Shown one piece after another: positions 9,380-19,419 of a DNA stretch of 61,391 nucleotides. Origin of the DNA: Phyllobacteriaceae bacterium. Its GTDB lineage: Bacteria; Pseudomonadota; Alphaproteobacteria; Rhizobiales; Rhizobiaceae. The stretch covers positions 1 through 61,391 of the forward strand of contig JAMLIH010000013.1 in NCBI GenBank assembly GCA_023954255.1. Reading direction: 5' to 3'. The position numbers were made by a program, and so were the translations under genes. Numbering within the stretch: position 1 is the stretch's first letter; each line of letters begins with the position of its first letter. The notes under the pieces were generated by a model. It had not been told where the DNA came from, did no database searches, and saw only the letters and a list, made by a program, of their open reading frames with translations.

Positions 9380-12300
9380 TCGCTCTCCCCGCCTTCCTCA
9401 GCCCCGATGGACCATTCCCTGACCCGTGCCAGATGATCGTAGTCACCGGGATAGCTCTGATTGGGAACCGGCGCCCGCTGGGAAACATAAGGCGTCTCCG
9501 GCTTCGCAAAGGCGGCGATGTATTCGGCAAGTTCGCCATAAGCCTTCTCGGCAAGGTCTGCGGCTGAAAGATCCTGCCTGGAGGTGATGTCATCGATCCT
9601 GAAGGCACTGCCCTCCCGCAGGCGGACATGAAGAAGACTGGCAATCTCGCCTGCCGGGATGCCTTCAAACGCGCCGCGGGCAGCCAGCGCGCCTTCCAGC
9701 GCCAGTTGCGGCGAAAGGGTTCGGGCCTCCTTGTTCGATGGCCGCGCGCCGGTCTTGTAGTCGATGACCGTGATCGTCCCGTCATTGTGGATGTCGATAC
9801 GGTCGGCCCGCCCCCGCAGGCGGAATCCGGTACCGGCAATCTCGGTATTCGCCTCGACATCGGTCTCGCAATGGCTATGAAAGAGTGTGTGGTGGCGTGA
9901 GATTTCCCAATCCATGAAGCTGGTAGCGATCTGGCCGAAACGCTGTTTCCAGCTGGCCGCGATCTCCGCCGGCAACGGTTCGGCTTCCAGCCGCTTGCCG
10001 GCAAGGTCGTTGAGCCGTGCCAGCGCAGCATCCCGTTGCTCCTCGCCGAGCGGCCCCTGCCAATCCAGGATGAAACCCGCGACAATGTCGTGAAAGACCG
10101 TGCCTCGCTGGGCGGCGTCCGAAAGCGGTATCAGCGGCGGCAGGGAATGGAGCTCGAGAACGTGTTTGGCGTGGATGGCATAAGGATCGCGTATCCAGGT
10201 CTCGATCTCGGTAATCGAGAGGCTTCTGGGCCGTGCTTCGACCGGCGGTGCAAAACTGGTCCGCCGGGCGGGTTTCGGCGGACCGTCCGTGGCATCGATC
10301 AGCCGGGCATAGGCAAGGTAGTTCTCCCCCCTTGCCCTGAGTGCTGCGCTCTGCGCATCGCCCAGATAGGTCACCAGCCGCTGCAGCCAGCGCGAAGCGA
10401 CCGCCGGGCTGCCACCAACGCGTTTTGCCCTCGAATAGATCACCCTTGGCGCGCCTGAAAGCTGGCTGAAATCGTGTGCTGCAAGCCCTATCCGCCGCTC
10501 GGGCAGGGGCAGCGACAGGGCCGACCGCATCGGCCGGTTCAGGAACGGATCGTTGCTTGCGGTTGAGGGCCATGTGCCTTCATTGAGACCGCCTAGGATC
10601 ATCAGGTCATGATGTTGCAGACGGGCTTCCAGCGCGCCGTAGATGTGCAGCCTCGGATGGCTGCGTCCCGCCCGCCTTGTCCGCAGGGGTGCGACGAGCG
10701 CATCAAATACGGCTGCCATCTGCGAAGCGGGAAAAGCAAAGTCCGTCACCTCCTGGCCTGCCACGGTCTGAAGAAGGGCCTCGAGTTCTTCGCCACCTGC
10801 CCCCGCGAAGGCGTTGCTATTGCCTAGTGCATCCGCCGTGCAGGCGGCAACTGCTTCCAGCAGGGCCTGGCAGAAAGCCTCTGGCAGAACTTCGCCGCTG
10901 CCGGTCCAAAGCGCACATATCGGTTGCAGGGCATCGTCAATACGGCGGGCCAGAGTGGAAATCCGCTCCCAGTCGGATGCCGCCAGTCTGCGCAGCGGGC
11001 CGGGCGCATGACGGGACTTCTCCACCTGTTCCCGCGCTGCCCGAAGAGACCCGGCCCAGTTTCCGGCCACCGGCTTTTGCGCGGCAAACCGCAGCAGGGC
11101 CAGTTCGAGCAGTTCGCATGCCTGTCGTTCCTCGCCGTCAAACAGCAGGGCATCCTTCACGAATGCCGCCATCGCCACCGGATCGGCACCGTCATCCGCG
11201 CTGCGGATCATGTTCCTCAGGAACCGGGCAAGGGGGGTAATGGAAATCGGCTGACCGGCGCTGTCGTCGATCTCGATACCGAAACGCTCGAGTTCGGCGG
11301 AAACCCGGCGGGCTAGATCCCGATCGGGCGTAACCAGTGCCGCGCTGTGCGCAGGGTTTTCGACTGCCTCTCTCAGCGCCAGGGCGATTGCCAGCGCTTC
11401 CTGCCGCTCATTGGCTGCTTCCAGAACGGCAACCTGCTCGAACGCCTCCGCTAATTCGTTTTCATCAAACCCCGCCCGGCTTTCGGTCCAGGAGGCAGAT
11501 TGATCGGCGGGCAGCAGGGCAGCATGGATGGCCGTTTCACGAATGGCCTCAACCGGCTCTGCAGGTGCCAGCGCTGCCACTTCTTCATGCCCTATCCGCA
11601 GCGTTTTCAGAAGGCGGCACATGCCGAACTGCGCATGGGTGCTGATGACACTCTCCCGGCTGCGTTCCTCGCTTTCCTGCAACTGCCGGATGACGTCGGT
11701 TGTCAGGCTGGTTTCGAGACCCGGCAGGACAACGGCGCCATTCGGCAACTTGCTGATGGCGGCAAGCAACCGGCTGGTCGAGGGAATGGAGCCCGTGGTC
11801 CCCGCAGCGATTACCAGCCCTTTCGGCGGGTTTTCCTGCAATGTTCGAATGCGCAGATCGGCCAGCACGCTCCGGTGGCGGGCCGGATTGACGAGGCCGA
11901 GTTCCTCAAGATGGCCCGGCCATGCTTCCATCACGATGTTGAGAAAGGCCAGCGTCAGCTGCCACCATACGGCGTGTTCTGCCGGCAGCACATCGCGGAT
12001 GGCGGACCAGTCCACCTCTTCCGTCTCTACCTGATCCATCAGGCGCGCCAGATCTTCTGCCAGCCACAAGGCATCTGCCGCCGAGGCGGGAAGAATGATT
12101 TCTTCGCCCCCATAACGTTCGCGTAGCGCCGGCGTCAGCGATTTTGCCCAGTGTTGCGTCAGCCGCGCCAGCACCAGTTTCCGCTGCAGCAGATCCACCG
12201 GCTCGGGGCCCTGCAGGGAAAATCCGGAGATATCGGGCCGGAAAGAAAGACTGGCAAGAAACTCGGTCTCGTCCGGGTCGCCCAGCGTGGCAATCCTCGG

Positions 12301-12573
12301 CAGGGCGATGCTCGGACTGCCGGTGATTTCCCGTGCCGCGTCGAGCAGCGCCACACCGAAACCGCGTGCTGCGCGCCGCGTCGGCAGGAAGACCAGACTG
12401 TCGGCCAGCGCGAAGGGATGTTCCAGCGGGTCGAAACCCTCTGCCAAGGCACCCGAAAGCATGGCTTTTGCCAGCGTCGGCAGAAACGGCTGCGAGGGCG
12501 GAATCGTGAAGACCTTGCCAGCTGGATTTTCCGGCGTTCCCGACTCTTTTCTGCTCCCGTCTGTGGCGGACAC
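9376..12573 (-). CDS. addB: Double-strand break repair protein AddB (alphaproteobacterial type)
   Basis: Partner of AddA. A GTG starts this 1065-residue protein. The N-terminal inactivated-helicase region contains FLPTRRAARGF rather than a canonical P-loop, and ILGGLNEGTWP is the conserved AddB/RecC-like segment. The C-terminal PD-(D/E)XK nuclease shows HDIVAGFILDW and ITVIDYKTGARPSN. I see no four-cysteine set like the Fe-S staple of Bacillus AddB. Directly upstream of, and overlapping, addA. Confidence 0.93.
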   Translation of the reverse strand: MSATDGSRKESGTPENPAGKVFTIPPSQPFLPTLAKAMLSGALAEGFDPLEHPFALADSLVFLPTRRAARGFGVALLDAAREITGSPSIALPRIATLGDPDETEFLASLSFRPDISGFSLQGPEPVDLLQRKLVLARLTQHWAKSLTPALRERYGGEEIILPASAADALWLAEDLARLMDQVETEEVDWSAIRDVLPAEHAVWWQLTLAFLNIVMEAWPGHLEELGLVNPARHRSVLADLRIRTLQENPPKGLVIAAGTTGSIPSTSRLLAAISKLPNGAVVLPGLETSLTTDVIRQLQESEERSRESVISTHAQFGMCRLLKTLRIGHEEVAALAPAEPVEAIRETAIHAALLPADQSASWTESRAGFDENELAEAFEQVAVLEAANERQEALAIALALREAVENPAHSAALVTPDRDLARRVSAELERFGIEIDDSAGQPISITPLARFLRNMIRSADDGADPVAMAAFVKDALLFDGEERQACELLELALLRFAAQKPVAGNWAGSLRAAREQVEKSRHAPGPLRRLAASDWERISTLARRIDDALQPICALWTGSGEVLPEAFCQALLEAVAACTADALGNSNAFAGAGGEELEALLQTVAGQEVTDFAFPASQMAAVFDALVAPLRTRRAGRSHPRLHIYGALEARLQHHDLMILGGLNEGTWPSTASNDPFLNRPMRSALSLPLPERRIGLAAHDFSQLSGAPRVIYSRAKRVGGSPAVASRWLQRLVTYLGDAQSAALRARGENYLAYARLIDATDGPPKPARRTSFAPPVEARPRSLSITEIETWIRDPYAIHAKHVLELHSLPPLIPLSDAAQRGTVFHDIVAGFILDWQGPLGEEQRDAALARLNDLAGKRLEAEPLPAEIAASWKQRFGQIATSFMDWEISRHHTLFHSHCETDVEANTEIAGTGFRLRGRADRIDIHNDGTITVIDYKTGARPSNKEARTLSPQLALEGALAARGAFEGIPAGEIASLLHVRLREGSAFRIDDITSRQDLSAADLAEKAYGELAEYIAAFAKPETPYVSQRAPVPNQSYPGDYDHLARVREWSIGAEEGGESE

Positions 12574-12680
12574 GCTTCAGTTCCAAACCGGCTGATTCTG
12601 TTCAGTCCGTCAGCTTGGCATGGCCGATGCCAAACGCAAAGCAGCAGGGAGCTTTCGCATTGCGGTTTCCGGCAAGATAC

Positions 12681-13433
12681 TCAGGCTGCGCTTCGCGCGA
12701 TCGCCGTTTCCGCCTCGCCGATCGACTCGGGCGTGCCCACATGCAGCCACAGGCCGTCAAGCCGCATGCCGTAAAGCCTGCCGGCTTCCGCGGCCCGGTC
12801 GAACAGCAGATTGAGCGAGAACGGCTCGTCCGGGGTGTCCTTGAAAATACGCGGATGGAAGATCGCCGCGCCGCAATAGGCAAAGGCAGCGATCTTGCGC
12901 TCCTTGCGCCGCGAAAGCCTGCCCTGGGCGTCCATGTCGAAATCGCCGCTGCCGTAATAGCCGACTGCCTGCTGCATACCGCTCAGCAACAGCAGGAAAT
13001 CCATTTTCGTTTCATCCCATTGCTGCGCCATGGCCGGAAGATTGGGGCTCACCCCCTCCAGCCAGAAGGAATCGGCATTGAGCAGAAAGGCCGGTGCATC
13101 CTCCAGCAGACCGAGTGCCTTCTTTACGCCGCCGCCCGAATCCATCAGGCAGTTGCGCTCGTCGGAGATGGTGACCAGGGGCGCCCTGCGTTCGGCAAGG
13201 TGGCTCTCAAGCTGGTCGGCGAGATGGTGCACGTTCACCACCGCTTTTTCGGCACCGGCGCGCGCCAGCGCATCCAGGCCATGATCGATCAGCGCCTTGC
13301 CGCATACCCTGACCAGCGGCTTGGGAGTCTGATCGGTAATCGGCCGCATCCGCATGCCGAGGCCCGCGGCCAGGATCATGCCCTGCCTGACGGCGGGCTT
13401 GCCTGTGTTCAATTCGGTTTCATGTTGTGTCAT
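12681..13433 (-). CDS. murU: MurU-like nucleotidyltransferase (N-acetylmuramate-1-phosphate uridylyltransferase)
   Basis: A 250-residue sugar-1-phosphate nucleotidyltransferase: MILAAGLGMRMRPITDQTPK is the signature NTP-binding loop and PKPLVRVCGKALI follows. Members of this COG1208 group next to an AmgK-type kinase act in the cell wall recycling bypass in which AmgK makes MurNAc-1-phosphate and MurU makes UDP-MurNAc. Here the AmgK-like kinase is fused to TsaE 118 bases upstream on the same strand. By sequence alone it could also be a mannose-1-phosphate guanylyltransferase; the neighbour favours MurU. Confidence 0.75.
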   Translation of the reverse strand: MTQHETELNTGKPAVRQGMILAAGLGMRMRPITDQTPKPLVRVCGKALIDHGLDALARAGAEKAVVNVHHLADQLESHLAERRAPLVTISDERNCLMDSGGGVKKALGLLEDAPAFLLNADSFWLEGVSPNLPAMAQQWDETKMDFLLLLSGMQQAVGYYGSGDFDMDAQGRLSRRKERKIAAFAYCGAAIFHPRIFKDTPDEPFSLNLLFDRAAEAGRLYGMRLDGLWLHVGTPESIGEAETAIARSAA

Positions 13434-13551
13434 GTCGGTTCTTCAACCCTTGCAATTTACCCGCAATTCCGCGGACTTGTGTCTTGTCTCCTGATTCACG
13501 GCGGCACATCTCGTCGTTTCTTGTGTCATGGCCGTGACAGTCCCGCTTCCG

Positions 13552-15183
13552 TCATGCGGAGCCGCTTTCTCCGAACATTTCCTCAAACCATCGCCGGTAG
13601 TCGGCGAGCACCGGGTGGGAGAGGCAGCGTTTCAGATAATCCTGCAGCCGGGGCAGATGGCGAAGATAGCCCGGTTTTCCGTCCCGCGCGTCGAGGCGAA
13701 CGAAAATCCCGAGTATCTTGGTCGCGCGCTGGGCTGCCATGATCGCATAGTCCCGCCGGAACGCCGCCTCGTCGAAATTCCCGCCGGTGCCTCTCAGTTC
13801 GCAGTAGTGCCTGACCAGTTCTGCCTCGAGCGAGGGGCTTACATCCACCCGCGCATCCTGTGCCAGCGAGGCGAGATCATAGGCGGACGGGCCGACAACT
13901 GCGTCCTGGAAATCGATCAGGCCGACGCGATCATGACCTTGCCGGCCATCGCGCCAGATAATGTTGGGCGAATGGAAATCGCGCATGCACAATCGCTTCT
14001 CGCTGTCGTCGAGCTGATCGATCAGCGAATTCCAGATCGCCGCAAACGAAGTCTTTTCCGCTTCCGTGGCCTGCCTGCCGCGAAACCTCGGCAAATACCA
14101 GTCGGTCAGCAGTTCAGCCTCGATCAGCATAGCGCTCCGGTCGTAGGCAGGAACATGATGTACGGCGCCGTTTGGCAGTTTGTGGGCGCCGACCAGCGGC
14201 TGCCGGTGAAATGCCGCCAGCATCGCTGCGCTGGCCAGATAGCGTTCCCGGATCGGCGTGCGATTCTCGTCGATGATCTGCCCGTTGCCCAGGTCTTCCA
14301 GCAGGATCAGTCCCGCCTCCAGATCACTGGCATGGAGATGCGGCACGGCAAGGCCTGCGGCCTGCACGATCGCCGCAACACCCACAAAGGCGCTCACATC
14401 CTCGGCCAGATGGGCAATCTGGCTGTAGGGCTTGCCGTCGCGGATCACCGGCCCATCGGGCTGTCTCGGCGCGTTCATCAGGATGCGGCCTTCACCGCCG
14501 GCCGACACCGTTTCGTAGGAGCGGGTCGAGGCGTCTCCCTGGAGCCGCGCGCGGCGGACGCCCGTTACCCAGCCCTTGTCGAGAAATGCCCGGATCGCCA
14601 GACTGCGCCCGATCGCGGCAAGCGCACCAGCCTCTCCGGCAATCGACACATGACGGCATTCAGGCGGGTCATCCGCACGCTCCGAAAGGGTAATTTCCAG
14701 ATCGGCGGCTGCAAGGTCTCCGCCACCGTTTTCCGGCCACTCGACGATGGCAAGCGCATCCGCCTCCGGTGTGCTCAGACCCAGTTCACCGCACTCGGAA
14801 GGATCGGCGATGCGGTAAAGATCGGCATGGATGATCTCGCCCCCGCCATTGCGGTCCGCGGCCGAATAGACCTGGACGAGCGAAAAGGTCGGGCTCGGCA
14901 CTTCCAGTTCGTCATCGTCGCAGAGCAGGCGGATCATGGCGCGGGCCAGCACCGACTTCCCGCTTCCCAGATCGCCCTTCAGATGAATCACGCCACGGTT
15001 GATCGCCATGGCGATATCCTGGCCCAACTGACGGGTCCCGGCCTCCGAGGTGGTGGTGAGATCTAGTCTGGAGTCGTTCAAACCGTTCACACCCTCACGC
15101 GAAACCGGGACCATTGTCATTGGAGTGAAAACCGCTTGCCCTTCCGGTACGGGCCTTCCTGGTGTGGAATGGCCGCCCCACAT
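13552..15183 (-). CDS. tsaE: Fusion of TsaE (tRNA t6A ATPase) and AmgK-like sugar kinase
   Basis: Two domains in 543 residues. Residues ~38-180 are TsaE, the ATPase of the TsaBDE complex that makes t6A37 of tRNA: P-loop HLKGDLGSGKSVL, then SPTFSLVQVY and HADLYRI. Residues ~200-543 are an aminoglycoside-phosphotransferase-fold kinase: the catalytic loop RDFHSPNIIW and the metal site GLIDFQDAVVGPSAYDLASL. With a MurU-like gene downstream the kinase half is probably AmgK (anomeric MurNAc/GlcNAc kinase). Such fusions are known in Hyphomicrobiales. The start is uncertain: ATG at 15183 is two bases after divL, and a later ATG at 15120 is possible. Confidence 0.85.
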   Translation of the reverse strand: MWGGHSTPGRPVPEGQAVFTPMTMVPVSREGVNGLNDSRLDLTTTSEAGTRQLGQDIAMAINRGVIHLKGDLGSGKSVLARAMIRLLCDDDELEVPSPTFSLVQVYSAADRNGGGEIIHADLYRIADPSECGELGLSTPEADALAIVEWPENGGGDLAAADLEITLSERADDPPECRHVSIAGEAGALAAIGRSLAIRAFLDKGWVTGVRRARLQGDASTRSYETVSAGGEGRILMNAPRQPDGPVIRDGKPYSQIAHLAEDVSAFVGVAAIVQAAGLAVPHLHASDLEAGLILLEDLGNGQIIDENRTPIRERYLASAAMLAAFHRQPLVGAHKLPNGAVHHVPAYDRSAMLIEAELLTDWYLPRFRGRQATEAEKTSFAAIWNSLIDQLDDSEKRLCMRDFHSPNIIWRDGRQGHDRVGLIDFQDAVVGPSAYDLASLAQDARVDVSPSLEAELVRHYCELRGTGGNFDEAAFRRDYAIMAAQRATKILGIFVRLDARDGKPGYLRHLPRLQDYLKRCLSHPVLADYRRWFEEMFGESGSA

Positions 15184-15185
15184 CG

Positions 15186-17726
15186 TTATTCCGCTGCCTG
15201 ACGGCTGGCGGTCGGCCTGTAGGGGAAAACGCAGACAAAGCGGGCACCCCGCTTTTCACCCTGTTCGATGCGGACTTCGCCGCCATGCAGTTCGACCAGG
15301 CTGCGCACGATCGCCAGGCCAAGGCCTGCGCCGCGTTTCTGGCCGCCGCCGCTCTCGAACCGCTCGAAAATCGTCGCAAGCCTGTTTTCCGGAATGCCCG
15401 GTCCTTCATCCTGTACACTCAGCTCCACCGAACTGTCCTGCTTGCGGACCTCCACGCAGACCGTTGAGCCGTCGGGGGCGGCCTCGATGGCATTGGCCAG
15501 CAGATTGTGCAGAACCTGCCGGATTCTTGCCTGATCGCCGATCATGCCGGCAGCGGCAGGATCGATGAAGACGCCGGTCTTGAGCCGGAACCGCTTCAGG
15601 CTTTCCGCCTGCATGGCGATGCTCTCCTCGATGACCGATTCGAAATCAACCCTGTCGAGGTCGAGCACCATGGCGCCGGCATCGATCGTTGCGAGATCCA
15701 GAACGTCGTCGATCAGCGTCTTCAGTACATCGGAAGCCTGGGAGATGTATTCAAGATATTCCTTCTGCTTCGCGTTCAGCTTGCCGGGCATGTCGCTCGA
15801 CAGGATTTCGGCAAAACCGGCGATGCTGGTCAGCGGCGCGCGCAGCTCATAGGAAACGTGCTGCAGGAAGCGGTTCTTCAGCGCGCCGGATTCCTCCAGC
15901 GCATCATTGCGCTCCTTCAGCGCCCGCTCCACATTGGCTGCCGCCGTCATGTCGGCGAAGGTCAGCATCGACTGGCCGGCCGGGAGATGTACGAGGTGAT
16001 AGTCGAGGATCATGCCGGTATTGAGCTCGAGCCGGTCTAGCAAATCGTCCCGGTCGTCGCGCACGCCGGTGATCTCAAGCCGCAGCGAGTCCCATTTTTC
16101 CGGGTCGTCGAGATACGGTTCGATGCGCGCCGAAAGCTCGTTGACGTGCTGCCCTTCGATGTCGCCGGGCTTCTCCACTCCCCAAAGAGTAAGAAAGGCC
16201 GGGTTGGTCAGGCGTATCTTGCCGTCCGAACCGAACACCGCGACAGCCTCGGTGAGGTGGTCGAGGGTTTCGCCCTGCATGCGCATCAGCGAGTTGTAAT
16301 TGCTCCTGAGCGCCAGTTCCTCGGTAACGTTCTCAAACACCCAGCTGGTGCCGCCCTGGTTCTGCGGATTGATGATGACGCGCAGGGTGCGGCCATCGGG
16401 CAGGTGCCAGGATTCCTCCTTTGCATCGGTGGACTGGTAGGTTGCAAGCAGGCCTTCCTTCCATTTCCGCCAGTCCGGCGTTTCCGGCAATCTGCGGCTG
16501 GATCGCAGCATCTCCAGCAGATCGCCATTGGAAGGATGCCCCTCGAGATCGGCTGCCGACAGCTCCCACAATCGCTGGAAGGCGGAATTGTGAAACTGCA
16601 ATTTCTGCCGCGAGTCGAAAATGGCAATGGCCGTCGCAAGGTGGTCGAAGGTCTGTTCGTGGCTGGCAATGGTGTGCTTGAGCGTCGCCCGCACGGCGTC
16701 CACATCGCTGCGGTCGATGGCAATGCCGGCCGATCCGTTCTCATTGCCGGCGCAGGAGGCCTCCATCATCCGCCGGTCGCCTGAAACCACCGCCGGCAAC
16801 TGGCCATGAAAATGACCACCTGCCTCCAGTGCCGACTGGATGATCTGCCGCTCCTTGCTGTCGAACAGCGGCCGGTTTTCCTCGATGGCCTTTTCGGGAT
16901 CGTCGAGGTCGACCGCGCCGGCATAGGCGGGATTGGCATAGACCAGCTTGCCGTCGCGGCCGGCTATCCAGAAGGCATCCGGCAGTTTTTCAAGCAATGC
17001 ATCGAGCAGGGAAAAACGCCGCCCGAGCTTGTCGTGTTCCGCTTCCAGCCGGGCCAGTTCCGAGCGCATGGAATCGAGCGGCAGGAAGCGCACGAAGGCA
17101 TGGCCGCCCGAAACCCGGCCCTGGGCCTCGAACATGCTTCCCTCGGCGGTTTCCAGACTTGTGTTGAACTGGTTGCCGCCTTCCCGCAGCGCGGCTATAG
17201 CGGCTTCAAGCCTGCTGGCGCTGTCCGCCTTGAGCCAGCTTCCGAAGGCGAGAAACCGCTCCGCCTCCCGCGGCGCATCCTGCGATTGGGCAAGATGGCC
17301 GAGCACCTTCGGCTTCTCCGCCGAACCGTCCCAGACGACGATGCGCTGGTCCTTTACCTCTACCAGCGCCGCCAGCCGGTCGCGGTCTGCCCGCAGGCCG
17401 GCAAAGCTTGCACGCAGTTCCGTGTTTTCCTCGCCGGTGCGCGCCCGTTCGCGAATGAGCCAGAAGGCCGACAGCAGGGCGAAGGACAGCGCGCCGCCGA
17501 AAATGGCCAGCGGCAGAACCGATGTCTGATCGATGATGACAGGCGCAGCCGTGGCGCTGCCGGGCACGGCCAGCACGCCGGCCAATGCATGGCCGCAGAC
17601 GATTGCATGCGGGGAAAGGGCGGCACTGCTTGCGCGCAAGCAGCGTTCGATCCTTCCCAGCCGTGATGCAACGCCTGTGACACCCGCAGCGCCGGCGGGT
17701 CCTCGTAGTCGGGTTTCCCCAGGCAT
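15186..17726 (-). CDS. divL: DivL-type PAS sensor pseudo-histidine kinase
   Basis: An 846-residue kinase-like protein: an N-terminal hydrophobic segment (AIFGGALSFALLSAFWLI), several PAS-like regions, a HisKA-like dimerisation segment and an intact HATPase (N box LHNLLANAIEAA, G1 DEGPGIP, G2 GAGLGLAIV). The H box reads HVSYELRAPLTS: the phosphorylated His is replaced by Tyr626 (codon TAT at 15849-15851). This is the hallmark of DivL, which in Caulobacter binds DivK~P and controls CckA and hence CtrA. The position next to tsaE and ahcY also matches rhizobial divL. An AGAGG site precedes the ATG. Confidence 0.88.
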   Translation of the reverse strand: MPGETRLRGPAGAAGVTGVASRLGRIERCLRASSAALSPHAIVCGHALAGVLAVPGSATAAPVIIDQTSVLPLAIFGGALSFALLSAFWLIRERARTGEENTELRASFAGLRADRDRLAALVEVKDQRIVVWDGSAEKPKVLGHLAQSQDAPREAERFLAFGSWLKADSASRLEAAIAALREGGNQFNTSLETAEGSMFEAQGRVSGGHAFVRFLPLDSMRSELARLEAEHDKLGRRFSLLDALLEKLPDAFWIAGRDGKLVYANPAYAGAVDLDDPEKAIEENRPLFDSKERQIIQSALEAGGHFHGQLPAVVSGDRRMMEASCAGNENGSAGIAIDRSDVDAVRATLKHTIASHEQTFDHLATAIAIFDSRQKLQFHNSAFQRLWELSAADLEGHPSNGDLLEMLRSSRRLPETPDWRKWKEGLLATYQSTDAKEESWHLPDGRTLRVIINPQNQGGTSWVFENVTEELALRSNYNSLMRMQGETLDHLTEAVAVFGSDGKIRLTNPAFLTLWGVEKPGDIEGQHVNELSARIEPYLDDPEKWDSLRLEITGVRDDRDDLLDRLELNTGMILDYHLVHLPAGQSMLTFADMTAAANVERALKERNDALEESGALKNRFLQHVSYELRAPLTSIAGFAEILSSDMPGKLNAKQKEYLEYISQASDVLKTLIDDVLDLATIDAGAMVLDLDRVDFESVIEESIAMQAESLKRFRLKTGVFIDPAAAGMIGDQARIRQVLHNLLANAIEAAPDGSTVCVEVRKQDSSVELSVQDEGPGIPENRLATIFERFESGGGQKRGAGLGLAIVRSLVELHGGEVRIEQGEKRGARFVCVFPYRPTASRQAAE

Positions 17727-17799
17727 GTCCGGGTCCTCTGCCGCTTGGTTCCCTAGACCGCCCTGCCGAATATCCCGGTTTTCTACCGGGTTTGGTTAT

Positions 17800-17831
17800 G
17801 ATTCGGCCTACATTACAACATTTGCCGAATC
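17800..17831. promoter_or_regulatory. Inverted repeat with two GANTC sites upstream of divL
   Basis: GATTCGGC (17800-17807) and GCCGAATC (17824-17831) form a perfect 8-base inverted repeat with a 16-base spacer, 74 bases before the divL start. A third GCCGAAT is at 17765-17771. Each arm ends in GANTC, the CcrM methylation site used in alphaproteobacterial cell-cycle promoters. It could be an operator or a methylation-sensitive promoter element; a function is inferred only. Confidence 0.4.
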
Positions 17832-17841
17832 GCCCGGAAGC

Positions 17842-17885
17842 AAAAAAAGGCCGCAGACAAACCACGCATGATTTGTCAACGGCCT
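17842..17885 (-). terminator. Rho-independent terminator of ahcY
   Basis: On the minus strand AGGCCG and CGGCCT form the outer stem, GACAAA and TTTGTC the inner stem, and seven T follow (complement of the A run at 17842-17848). It lies 33 bases after the ahcY stop, so ahcY and divL are separate transcription units. Confidence 0.85.
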
Positions 17886-17918
17886 GGCCACAATATCTTG
17901 TGGGTAACGATGCGAATA

Positions 17919-19316
17919 TTAATACCGATAGTGTTCCGGCTTGTAGGGTCCCTCAGGCGTGACACCGATATATTCTGCCTGGTCTTCCGACAGGCGGGTA
18001 AGTTTCACGCCGATCTTGTCGAGATGCAGCCGTGCGACCTTCTCATCGAGGTGCTTGGGCAGGATGTAGACCTGGTTGTCGTATTGCTCTCCCTTGGTCC
18101 ACAACTCGATCTGGGCCAGTACCTGATTGGTGAAGGATGCCGACATCACGAAGCTGGGATGGCCCGTGGCATTGCCCAGGTTGAGCAGCCGGCCTTCCGA
18201 CAGCAGGATCATGCGGTTGCCGGATGGCAACTCGATCATGTCCACCTGGTCCTTGATGTTGGTCCATTTGTGGTTCTTCAGCGCGGCGACCTGAATCTCG
18301 TTGTCGAAATGGCCGATATTGCCGACGATCGCCATGTCCTTCATCTCGCGCATGTGCTCGATGCGGATGACGTCGCGGTTGCCGGTCGTGGTGACGAAGA
18401 TGTCGGCGGTTTTCACTGCATCCTCGAGCGTGACCACCTCGAATCCGTCCATGGCGGCCTGCAGGGCGCAGATCGGGTCGATTTCGGTGACCTTCACCCG
18501 GGCGCCCGCGCCGCGCAGTGAGGCCGCCGAACCCTTGCCCACATCGCCATAGCCGCAAACGACGGCCGTCTTGCCGGCCATCATCGTATCGGTGGCACGG
18601 CGGATACCGTCGACCAGCGATTCCTTGCAACCGTATTTGTTGTCGAATTTCGACTTGGTGACGGAGTCGTTCACATTGATGGCAGGGAAGGGCAGGTGAC
18701 CCTTTTCCATCATCTTGTAGAGGCGATGCACGCCGGTCGTCGTTTCCTCGGACACGCCCTTGATGGCGTGGCGCTGCTGGACGAACCAGCCGGGGCTTTC
18801 CTTCATCCGCTTCCGGATCTGGGCAAACAGCGCTTCCTCTTCCTCGGAAGCAGGGTTTTCGATGAGCTCCGTTTCGCCTTCCTCGACGCGAGCGCCAAGC
18901 AGGATGTAGAGCGTCGCATCGCCGCCGTCATCGAGGATCATGTTCGCCGTACCCTCGGGAAAATGGAAGATCCGGTCGGCATAGTCCCAGTATTCCGGCA
19001 GGGTTTCGCCCTTGACGGCGAAGACCGGAACACCGGCCGCCGCGATAGCGGCGGCGGCGTGGTCCTGGGTCGAGAAAATGTTGCAGGAAGCCCAGCGCAC
19101 CGAGGCACCCAGTGCAACCAGCGTTTCGATCAGGACGGCCGTCTGCACGGTCATGTGCAGCGACCCGGCGATCCGTGCACCCTTCAGGGGCTTGGATGTG
19201 CCGAACTCCTCGCGCAGCGCCATCAGGCCAGGCATTTCCGTTTCTGCGATATCGAGCTCCTTGCGGCCGTATTCGGCAAGCTTGATATCCTTGATGATGT
19301 AATCTTTGTCAGCCAT
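17919..19316 (-). CDS. ahcY: Adenosylhomocysteinase (S-adenosylhomocysteine hydrolase) AhcY
   Basis: Hydrolyses S-adenosylhomocysteine to homocysteine and adenosine with a bound NAD, clearing the inhibitory product of methyl transfer. The ATG at 19316 gives [12 protein letters not shown], the normal start and 465 residues. The NAD-binding glycine motif [17 protein letters not shown], the substrate region [21 protein letters not shown] and the C-terminal [19 protein letters not shown]...YKPEHYRY tail are all present. An ATATAA-N8-TTATAT inverted repeat lies 104 bases upstream and is shared with metY. A strong terminator follows. Confidence 0.98.
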   Translation of the reverse strand: MADKDYIIKDIKLAEYGRKELDIAETEMPGLMALREEFGTSKPLKGARIAGSLHMTVQTAVLIETLVALGASVRWASCNIFSTQDHAAAAIAAAGVPVFAVKGETLPEYWDYADRIFHFPEGTANMILDDGGDATLYILLGARVEEGETELIENPASEEEEALFAQIRKRMKESPGWFVQQRHAIKGVSEETTTGVHRLYKMMEKGHLPFPAINVNDSVTKSKFDNKYGCKESLVDGIRRATDTMMAGKTAVVCGYGDVGKGSAASLRGAGARVKVTEIDPICALQAAMDGFEVVTLEDAVKTADIFVTTTGNRDVIRIEHMREMKDMAIVGNIGHFDNEIQVAALKNHKWTNIKDQVDMIELPSGNRMILLSEGRLLNLGNATGHPSFVMSASFTNQVLAQIELWTKGEQYDNQVYILPKHLDEKVARLHLDKIGVKLTRLSEDQAEYIGVTPEGPYKPEHYRY

Positions 19317-19419
19317 GAAACCCGTTCCGGTGTTGGGAATATCGATAGATCCGCGCGGCGAAGCCGGCAGGCAAAATCCGAACGACCCCATATCAGGTGG
19401 CCGGGCAGGAATCAACACC

